A stretch of DNA of 64,000 nucleotides, taken from Hemibagrus wyckioides (Eukaryota; Chordata; Actinopteri; Siluriformes; Bagridae). Each line of letters opens with the position of its first letter. Within the stretch, counting starts at the first letter, position 1. This document shows, piece by piece, positions 49,471 to 60,100 of this stretch. The notes under the pieces were generated by a model. It made no database searches, was not told the origin of the DNA, and worked only from the letters and a program-made list of their open reading frames with translations. A program made the translations under genes and the position numbers. Location of the stretch: the NCBI RefSeq assembly GCF_019097595.1, contig NC_080729.1, forward strand, positions 5,214,417 through 5,278,416, read 5' to 3'.

Positions 49471-49858
49471 GCATCAGCTTGTGTTGTGTGTCTTTTCATA
49501 AAACTATTACACAATACACAAAGGAACACAAACACTGAAAGACAGATAGACACCACAATTCATGACTGCTATTCTTTTTTATTTGATTAAAGTCGAGTCC
49601 TTCTAGTCTGTAATCATGCTGTGTCTCTTACGAACCTCTTTCTTTCTCTTTCCTTCATTTACAAGCACACACAAAACCTAGGATTCTGTCCTTTCTGCTT
49701 TTTCTGTAATTTGGGCTTTGTTTTCGATTGTGGTTTGTTTTGTTCGTTGAGTTCAAGTTTCTCTGAAGGCTTTCTGGATCAGAAAATCCGAGACGGATAA
49801 AGTAATTCACATTGTTCATATTTATTACACTCGCAATTAATTGTCCTTCTCTCACTCT

Positions 49859-49892
<34 letters not shown>

Positions 49893-51386
49893 CTTCCTCA
49901 ACATAAGGCACTGACACACTTCAGCCTTCAGTGTGTTATTCAAAAGGAAAACTTTATAATACACACACACACACACACACACAATGGCACATTAACTCAC
50001 AGCTTCAATAAATAATCCAACCCCCTTCATCTTCACTTCTTAGATAACAAAAGACAGAAGTTAATGCATCAGTAGTTCCATCATCAGTTCAACACTTTCA
50101 CCTTAATCCTTTATCTTTCTCCCAGAATCCACTGCTGTGTTATTGAGATGCACCTCAAAAAAAGTAATGGTCTAAAAATAAAAAATCTGTAGTCACATAC
50201 AAATGAGAATAAGACAGCAGGGGTGTGTACTGTACTGTACGTCTTATAAGGCTTGTACAGCCACCGGTTCAGGTGCATGTACAGTATAGTTTAGTGTTTG
50301 TCCTGTTAGTGTTACTGATATAGACTGGATTCCATCTGGATTAAAGCTAGGGAGATATTCAGGATATTTATACTACAATGAAAGCTTCTTAGTGTCAGGT
50401 TCATTGAATCTGGTCTAGAAATAACTTCACGAGGGTCAGAACAATGTTTTTGTCATTTTTACGACGTGTAATTTGACAGTTTCGGAAAATCGCTTAAAAC
50501 TCTATAGTGTATTAGTCTTTAGTGAACAAGGCTTCGGATTAATTTTTATAAATACTTCATCTTCATCTGCAGACATCATGAGGAAGAGCTCGGACTGGTG
50601 TCCGCCAACGAGACGTCTAAAAAAAAAAAAAAAAAAAGCTCAAAGTTTTGCTATAACAAGGACAAAGCGGAGAAAAAATAAAAAGAATTGAATTTTTGGT
50701 GATAATGATGTTTTCTACTTTCTGTACTTGAGAAAAAATAAAAAAGAGATTGTCCTATTATTTTATCTTCACCTTCATGAATTTAGGACAAAGAAGGATC
50801 GGCAGAATCAAATTCTTTCTTTCTTTCTTTCTTTTTTTTTTTTGCTGTGTAGCATGAAGTTAACAATTATTATTCATTTTCTGGTTTGCGAGTCGCCTGA
50901 CCAAAAAAAAAAAAAAAATAAATACAAATCAATACCTATTTCTTATGTTCGTCAAAAGGAAACAATAGGAGTGATCAAATGACTTTCAGAGAATGCGAGT
51001 TTGTTCAAAAGAAATATTGTGGGCTGTTAGTTAAGCACAATGAAGGAGGCGTCACTCCGTGGGAGCGTGGCGATTCGTCGTAGTTGCGGCTCTGAGCCAA
51101 TCAGAACACGGTATTTTCAAAACGGATGACAACTGAATTGAAGTAGTGGATAAGAACGTGTTCATTCACAACTTTTCAACAAAGGTCAAAAGGTCCTGGT
51201 GGATTTCGAATAAAAACAATTGATATGATCTGGTGTGCTGGGTAATTTCTCATCTAGTATGGTGTGTGTGTGGGTGTGTAGTACGTCACTGAGTTCCAGT
51301 ATCGTGGTGTCCGAACTGTGAGCGTCAGACCGCAGGGTCCTAGTGTCCGCTTAGGAGAGCTTCAACAAAATGAGTAGGGTTAGAGG
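49471..51386. other. Intergenic or fbxl4 3' UTR
   Basis: Includes (AC)n at 49858-49884 and 49961-49983, poly(A) at 50620-50637 and 50904-50919, and minus-strand AATAAA near 49821 and 49577. It is probably in part the fbxl4 3' untranslated region. No separate gene. Confidence 0.5.
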
Positions 51387-51550
51387 TCACTGGGTGAAAC
51401 TCTTTTTGATGGAGACGTTTGGGAAAAGTGCGCTGAGCTCCTGTACGGTCCGTGTGTCAATCTGCGAGCAGAAGGAAACGTCGAGCAGACGCAGACGGGG
51501 ACACGACTGGAGGAGTCTGCGCAGAGCAGCCGGACTCACCAACCGTGTAC
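51387..51550 (-). CDS. fbxl4: fbxl4 coding exon 7 (last LRR and stop)
   Basis: The acceptor CATGCAG precedes GT-ACA-CGG, completing a split Gly codon. The exon reads [29 protein letters not shown] and ends KKSFTQ-TGA, almost the human C-terminus. Upstream of the acceptor is a (GT)n tract. Possible poly(A) signals on this strand lie near 49821-49826 and 49577, so the 3' UTR could be over 1.5 kb. Confidence 0.95.
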
Positions 51551-53491
51551 CTGCATGTGTACACACACACACACAGAGTGAATACACAAATCACACACCT
51601 CAGAATGCTTTAAATATGACAGGGAATGTTCTGGAAAGTAAGAGTGTGAGTGTGTGTGTGTGTTTTACTCTCACCGAGTATATCGAGGTGTTCCAGGGCA
51701 GGACAGTGTGTAGCGATGTGTTCCAGGTCTGCGTCACAGATGTTGCGGTTAGCAGTGAGGTAGAGTCTGCGCAGATGGCTCAGTCTGCGTGCTGCGTGTC
51801 TGAATGAGGCAGATGCGCCGTGTAGGGCGGAGCCACTGTGTAGGGCGGAGCTCCATCCCAGGTCGAGTTCCTCTAAGGCGCAGCAGCCCGACACTAACTC
51901 TGAGAGGCCGCGCTCGGTCAGACTCCTGCAGCGCCACAAATCCAGAGAGACGAGGGAGCGACAGCGAGCGCTCAACACGCTCACCAACACGTCGTAGTCC
52001 TCAATCTGGAGAGAGAGAGAGGCAAACGGAACAGTGCCATCTTTCAGACCGTTCAGCATCACAGGACATTCATGAGGCAAGAAAAAAATCACCACAAGGG
52101 AATAAAATCCTGACTCGTGTCAATCAGAGCAGCACTAGCCAATCACAGGTCAGGTATGAGGAAGAAGGCAGACATCGCTGTCCTCTCAGGGTTGTGTAAT
52201 AAGAGCAAAGCAAGCTTGAGGGAAGAAACTGGCAAATGACCCACATGTGGGTGACTCATTAATACTAAACTGACACTTCTAGAGGAAAATGTACTTAGAG
52301 CTAGGTGACCAGACGATATAAAATAACGATATTGTAAAAAAAAAATTAATAATACCAAAGTTTTTGTGATAACAGTACAGTTTTTTGAGAAGTTAATGTA
52401 TATTCACCAATCAGGCATAACATTATGACCACTGCCAGGTGAAGTGAATAACACCAATGATCTCCTCATCATGGCACCTGTTAGTGGGTGGGATATACTG
52501 AGCAGCAGGTGAACATTTCGTCCTCAAAGTTGATGTTAGAAGCAGGAAAAATGGACAAGCGTAAGGATTTGAGCGAGTTTGACGAAGGACCAAATTGTGA
52601 TGGCTAGACCACTGGATCAGAGCATCTCCAAAACTGCAGCTCTTGTGGAGGTGTTCCTGGTCTGCAGTGGTCAGTATCTATCAAAAGTGGTCCAAGAAAG
52701 GAACAGTGGTGAACCGGTGACAGGGTCATGGGCGGTCAAGGTTCATTGATGCATGTGGGCAGCGAAGTGTCCGGTCCAACAGACGAGCTACTGTTGCTCA
52801 AACTGCTGAAGAAGTTGGTTCTGGTTCTGATAGAAAGGTGTCAGAATACACAGTGCATGATGGATCAGGGCTGTTTAGGCAGCAAAAGGGGGACCAACAC
52901 AATATTAAGCAGGTGGTCATATGCCTGGTCGGTGTATCATGATAGAAAAAATTTCTTTGAGAATGGGGATATCACCCTTCACTATAATGGACCATCAGAG
53001 CGCTTTCTACACTGAACACACAGACAGAGATATGTTCTTAGTGAAAAAAATGGAGCTTTTTCCGACTGAAATTATTCTCCAGATTAAAAAAGCAGACTCC
53101 TATGAAAGGTAAAGAGAAAGCTTTGTGTTCAGATGGGATTCTGCGGCTGCAAAAAACAGGCACATTAGACATTTTTGAGATCTCTGAGGGAAGAACAGTG
53201 ACTTTTCATATACGTTTAAACAGCTAGGAAAAGGACACTCCGTCCTAATCAATGGCTCATCATATCAGTGACATGACTGTATGTCCAAATCTTAAATAAA
53301 ATCCAAATATGTTACAGTGTGTGAACTTCGGTGTGTTTCAGAATACTCTGAAGTGGAAGAACAAGATGATGTCATCAAAAGGCGCCAGATAGCGACGAGA
53401 GGAAGAGAAGAGAACTCACCATCACGCAGCTGCCTAAATTGAGGTGTCGCAGTTCAGTGCAGAAAGTCAGGATGCTCAGTATGGCTGTTTG

Positions 53492-53537
<46 letters not shown>

Positions 53538-54162
53538 AAAAGAGCACATTAGTACGAATAACCAATATGTAGCATGTTTATTTAACAATGGATATAGTCA
53601 CAAAGCAGCTTTCGATACAGAAACGTATAGAAATATATAAAATCAGGACAGAAATGATTCATTTTAAATGTATCCCTAATGAGCAAGCCAGAGGTGGAGG
53701 CTTCCAAGAAACAATTCCCTGAGACGATGACGCTAAATAAACCTTTGTTATGGGGATGTAGGAGCTTAGTGGTTAAGATGTTGGGCTACTGACCAGAAGG
53801 TTGGGAGTTTGAATCCCAGGTCCACCAAGCTGCCACTGCTAAGCCCTTGAACAAGGCCCTTAATGCTCAGTTGTATACAATTTGGCAGACGCTCTTATCC
53901 AGAGCGAAGTACAAAAGTGCTTTGAGGTCTCTATCAATGGTTCAGTAGGTCACAGTCCTAGGATACCATCAGCCTAAAAACTGTGATGGGTTTTGTTTTG
54001 TTTTTTTAATATGTACATACAACAATACATAAAATAAACAGGGAAATATAAGAGCTAATTTAAGCTAGTTTAAACCCTAGCCCCTAACCCTAAACCCTAA
54101 CCCTAAACCTAACTGTTGTAAACATATAATAAGGTGTTTATGTCTTAAAGTTAATAAAACAA

Positions 54163-54197
<35 letters not shown>

Positions 54198-57100
54198 AAA
54201 TTCATTCTTGTGACTGTTATAAACATATAATAAGGTGTTTATGCCTTAAAGTTAATAAAACATAAAATAAATAAATAAATAAAAAATAATAATTCTTGTG
54301 ACATATAATATAAACATATAATAAGGTGTGTACGTCTTAAAGTTAATAAAGCTAATTTTAAAAAATAAATAAATAAAAATTCATTCTTGTGACTGTTATA
54401 AACATATAATAAGGTGTTTATGTCTTAAAGTTAATAAAACATAAAATAAATAAATAAATAAATAAGAATTAATTCTTGCGACTGTTATCAAAGCTCTCGG
54501 ACACTTCTGGCAAATCAGAATGATCTGAGCAAATTAACCATTTATTTACTGCTACTGGTGAAATTAAAAATAAAAAGTTAGTGCACTCCAAGTGTATTTC
54601 TGAACCCTGCACCCAGGAGGAATGACAGAACAAACACTTCGTCTAAAAAATAAAATAATTCAAGAAAACAGATCCAGGAACCACAAAAGACTGAGAAAGC
54701 CTCGTACTTAGGAATAGAGATGTCAAAATAAAACTATTACATGACTTCATGGTCTGGCACGTAGCGCTAAAACCTGGATTAAAAACACAGGGGTTTAAAA
54801 TTTCAGGAAAAAGAAAAACATCTTAATTTCACAGAGACTAGCAGAGTTAAAAACACGTCTCTGTTAAAGCGCAGAGAACAGAGCTATTGTTCCAAACTCG
54901 CGTTAAAACACGTCTCGGTGAAGTGTGTGTGTGTGTGTGTGTGTGTTGCTTTGACTGTACATCTCTTATTCTGCTGATGTTGAAAAAATGAAATGTTTTA
55001 ATTATATCAGTGACAATATAATAACATGATTTGAGTGTGGAGTAGATATAGCTCGTGTGTGTGTGTGCGTGCGTGCGTGTGTGTGTCCAGATAAGTAAAT
55101 AACACCTCAAAACACTATTTGAAAAGGATAGATATAGCTACAGTGTGTGTGAGTGAGTGGGTGTGTGTGTGTGTATGTGGGTGTGTTAGTATGGATAAGT
55201 AAATAATGCCCCAAAACATGTGAAAAGATTAGTTGTGTGTAGTATACAAGAGTCTACAACAGCCCCGTTTCTCCTTTGTGTGAGATATTACCCGTTTGGT
55301 ACAGTATTTATAGTTACTGCAGCAAAGCACTTATCAGTATTATTATTTATCTCATGAGATTTAGATCAGTTATCTCATGTTGCTGCTCATTTATCTTTTG
55401 TTGCTCAGTTATCTCATGTTGCTCAGTTATCTCATATTGCTCAGCTATCTTTAGTTGTTCAGTTATGTTGCTCAGTTATCTCATATTGCTCAGTTATGTT
55501 GCTCAGTTCTCATATTGCTCAGTTATCTCATATTGCTCAGTTATGTTGCTCAGTTCTCATATTGCCCAGTTATCTCATATTGCTCAGTTATGTTGCTCAG
55601 TTATCTCATTTTGATAAGTTATCTCATGTTGCTCAGTTTTCATATTGATAAGTTATCTGATTTTGCTCAGCTATCTTTTGTTGTTCAGTTATGTCATGTT
55701 GCTCTGTTATCTCATATTGCTCAGTTATGCCATGTTGTTCAGTTGTTTCCCAGTTATCTCATATTGCTCAGTTATCTCATGTTGCTCAGTTATGTTGCCC
55801 AGTTATCTCATGTTGCTCAGTTATCTCATATTGCTTAGTTATGTTGCCCAGTTATCTCATGTTGCTCAATTATCTCATGTTGCTCTGTTATGCCATGTTG
55901 CTCAATTATGATGTTCAGTTATGTTGCCCAGTTATCTCATGTTGCTCAGTTATGTTGCCCAGTTATCTCATGTTGCTCAGTTATCTCATATTGCTCAGTT
56001 ATGTTGCTCAGTTATCTCATTTTGATAAGTTATCTCATGTTGCTCAGTTTTCATATTGATAAGTTATCTGATTTTGCTCAGCTATCTTTTGTTGTTCAGT
56101 TATGTCATGTTGCTCTGTTATCTCATATTGCTCAGTTATGCCATGTTGTTCAGTTGTTTCCCAGTTATCTCATATTGCTCAGTTATCTCATGTTGCTCAG
56201 TTATGTTGCCCAGTTATCTCATGTTGCTTAGTTATGTTGCCCAGTTATCTCATGTTGATCAATTATCTCATGTTGCTCTGTTATGCCATGTTGCTCAATT
56301 ATGATGTTCAGTTATGTTGCCCATTTCTCTCATATTGCTCAGTTATCTCATGTTGCTCAGTTATGTTGCCCAGTTATCTCATGGTGCTCAGTTATCTCAT
56401 ATTGCTCAGTTATGTTGTCCAGTTATCTCATAATGCTGAGTTATCTCATATTGCTCCGTTATATCATGTTGCTCAGTTATGTTGCCCAGTTATCTCATGT
56501 TGCTCAGTTAACTCATGTTGCTCAGTTATCTTTTGTCGCTCAGCTATCTTTTGTTGCTGTTATATTGCTCAGTTATTTTTTGTCACTCAGCTATCTTTTG
56601 TCGCTCTTATCTCATGTCACTGAGCGCTGACTTGCGTAGTGGGATAAGTGGAATTGAACTTTTCAGCATGTGGTGTTTTATTCCAAATGTGTTTTATTCC
56701 AAATTAAAATTCAATCGCAAAGAAATGCTGAGAGTCAGAATAGCAGATAAATATTAAATCTCTGGTTATTTCTGAGGTCTGAATACACAGGAGAACTTAT
56801 AAACGGTATAAACGGTTGAACACGACACCGTGATGGTCTGAAATGTCGGAGGTGGACGATTGTATCACAGCTGCAGGGTCGCTCACCTCAATCTTGGTGC
56901 GGTACAGGACAAGTCGGCGCAGACGTATGAGTTTAGAGATGTGGTTGAAGGCCTGAGGTTCGAGACGGTCGCATGACGCGAGGTCGAGCTCCTGAAGGCT
57001 GGTGCAGGTCTGCGCGATCACTTCCAAACACGCTTCATTCAGGAAGTGACAACAAGACAGCTCCAAACACAGCAGGTTTGCTCCGCATGCCCTGATGAAA

Positions 57101-60100
57101 CTGACAGAGAGATAAGAGAACGAAAGAGTGAGAAGGACATGTGAGAAATCGTACACAGCAGTAAGCAGTGAAAGCAGATGATTATCATGGTGTAACGTCA
57201 CCACACTCTCGTGTCCTCATGCAGCTACATCCTAAACTGTCTCACCTGCAGAATCCGCTAGCCGTGACGGCTCCTCTGTTTCCGGTCCAGGACATGTTGA
57301 GGCGCTGCAGGAGCGCACAGCGGGATTGTAAGTGTGCCAAAGAAAGATCGTCCAAGCGGAACCAATACGGCTGCAGGCTGAGCTGAACGTACTGCAGCGG
57401 GTCGTAACAGTGACGCTGTAGGAGCTTACAGCTCTGAGCCAAGCGACACAGATCCGGCACGGCCAGATGACTCACAATCAACTGGATCAGCTGGGGATAG
57501 ACGCAGAGGATTTATTATTAATATGGAGGCACGGGAATGTATTTGGGGAGGGCCAGAACCAGCAACTTGCTCTTTTTAGGCTACAAGGAAATTTTGTGCA
57601 TTGGTCAAAGATCCCCAGCACTGAAATCTACTAGTGCAGTGAAAGAAAAACCATCACAAGCACAGAGATACAGCTTCCAACAACCAGATGTTATGACTGT
57701 TCAGTCCCTCGAGTATTTTTGTGAAATGTTCATGATTTTCCCGCCTTTTCCCATAAGTTTTTGTGTTTTTCTTTGCAAAAATGTACTTAAATTTGTAAAA
57801 CTGCAAGCACAGGATTCTTCTTTTAAACTCCTACCAGTGACAACACATATATAAAGACTTTCTATGAGAGCTGTACTCATGTGAACTGAAGAGGGCATTG
57901 GGTGAATGTCTGTTTTGAAGACATCACATTACAAGTCTCAGGCTGAAATCTGAGAAAAAAAATCTGTGGTAATTTGGAAAGATTGCAAGCTCCATCGAAT
58001 GTCATCGAGTTTGCTTGATTTCCTGTTCATTTTTGTGATCACAAAATGGTGAAATCCTGTAGGGACTGACTATTTAGATCACTTAACACACAGAATTTGT
58101 CATTTTCTCAGTAGCAACTAAGAACAAACAACTCATTTGTGCTATTAAAGATGAATTCAGACACAAAGACTGTCTTTCAGCCATTAAGTCAGCATTACTA
58201 GATGATCTAAATTATTTCCAGGAGCCTAAGAAAGCAAAACTGCTCTCAGGGTGGACGGGATCTCATACTCTTTTCCCTCTGTCAATCACAGCCAATCATG
58301 GGCATCCCCAACTCAGGTATGTGGAAGAGGGCAGTGTGTGTCCAATGTCCAGAAATGTACGTATATAGAGAAATAAGTTTATTTTACACCTGAAAATAAA
58401 TCTCAGAGAGTTTAGCACAAGTATATATAGACAAACCAGGCAGCTGATGATGTCATTCAGTCCACAGAGCTGTTTTCGAGTTAAGACTGTTATATGTATA
58501 ATATCATCTGGCTTCAATCATGACGCGGTCAAACGTAAGATGGCCCGTGTTTGTAGCTCCTTGCTCAATTTGTTCATAAACAAAACTTAGCAGACACAAC
58601 GAAATGTGACTGGAGTACATGTGTCTGTCTGTGGTGTCCCAAACACACCAAAGAGAATAAATAACCAGGCCACGTGTGTGTGTTCCTGGGATTAAAACAG
58701 TGGTTTAATGTTACTGAGAAATAAGAAGCCCTGGGAAACAATACACTCAAGAATCCTGTAGCTAATCTGGAAACAAGCGGGAACGTGTCGAACACGGTGT
58801 CAGCTGCCACATAATAGCCGGATAGCATTACAGACATAACAAAGTGCTAGCAGCTTGGCTATAAGATCTGAGGCAGGCTAGCAGAACACATCATGCTGTC
58901 TTTTCTAAAGTGACGTCCTAATGATCAAAAAAATGATGATAAACACGGTGTAATAAGGAGTCGAGTCGAGACTTGAAGCGCGTCGGGTTGAAAGCATCCA
59001 ACAAAGAAGCGCAACCATTTCGGATCTTGTTCATAAAGCAGTGAGGTGTTAAAAATGAACTGAGCTGACCTCGCCGATTACAGGCCTAGTTAAAGCCGAA
59101 TCTCAGCTTAAAAGACCTGAAGGACGATCGTCCACTTTTTCAGCAGCTGTGATGCTCTTCCAGTAATAGCATGATAAAATGATGACCGCTTTAACAACCT
59201 ACAGATGCTCTTTAAAAGACAATGCTAAAATGTTTCACTGGTCTCAAAGGCATTTTCATTGTGGCTAATAATATCACAGCGCCGTTAAATTCTCAGTTCT
59301 GATTGGTCAGAACATATTGATTCATTTTCACTCATGTGTTCTGATACGTTGCTGTTTCCATAGTAACAAGTCACTCACTTGGACTTGTACTGTAGATGCT
59401 CTACGCATTATTAAAACGTCTCTACATAATTTTACCACCGAATTCCTTTATTAATAAATACACTGAATTTAAAAGCTTTACCTGGGATCCCTGCACAAGT
59501 GACAATGTAAGCTTACATCATGTCTGTAATAAACCCTGTATTAATCCTATGCTTATTGATCTTCAATAAAAAAAATTTCATGTTATTGCTGCAATGGGAC
59601 TGAAACATTTATTGAAGCAGAAAGAAATGCCAATATGCCAGGTGTAGAGTAAGACTAGCAATTTAACTTAATTAATAATCAGGAGTGTGGAAATTCAATG
59701 AACTTCCTAAGAATCTTAACGACTGTCCTGAAAAATGACATTTTAATGAATTTCACAAAAATCCCATTTTAATGAATTTCACAAAAATCCCATTTTAATT
59801 AATTTCCTAAAAATCACATCTTAATGAATTTTCAAAATATAACATTTTAATCACATTTTAACAAAATTCCAAAAATCGCATTTAATGAATTTCCTAAAAA
59901 TCACATTTTAATTAATTTCCCAAAAATCATATTTAATGAATTTTCTAAAAATCACATTTTATAGAACTTTCTAAAAATCACATTTAATGAATTTCCTAAA
60001 AATCACACTTTAACAAAATTCCAAAAATCGCATTTAATGAATTTCCCAAAAATCACAATGAATGAATTTCCAAAAAATCATATTTAATGAATTTTCTAAA

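Larger units (their letters stand above)
53492..56886 (-). other. fbxl4 intron 4, repeat-laden
   Basis: Donor GTGAGC, acceptor (TG)n-TAG, 3395 bp. In order of + coordinate: (CA)n 53494-53535, a SINE-like copy near 53755-53925, a telomere-like block 54071-54113, an AT-rich 90-100-bp tandem array to about 54485, (GT)n tracts near 54925 and 55055, and an 18-bp tandem array from about 55370 to 56630. Confidence 0.85.

Noticed and set aside
55276..56630. Series of overlapping [12 protein letters not shown] frames
   Set aside because: The 18-bp intronic array is open in several frames because its unit length is divisible by three.
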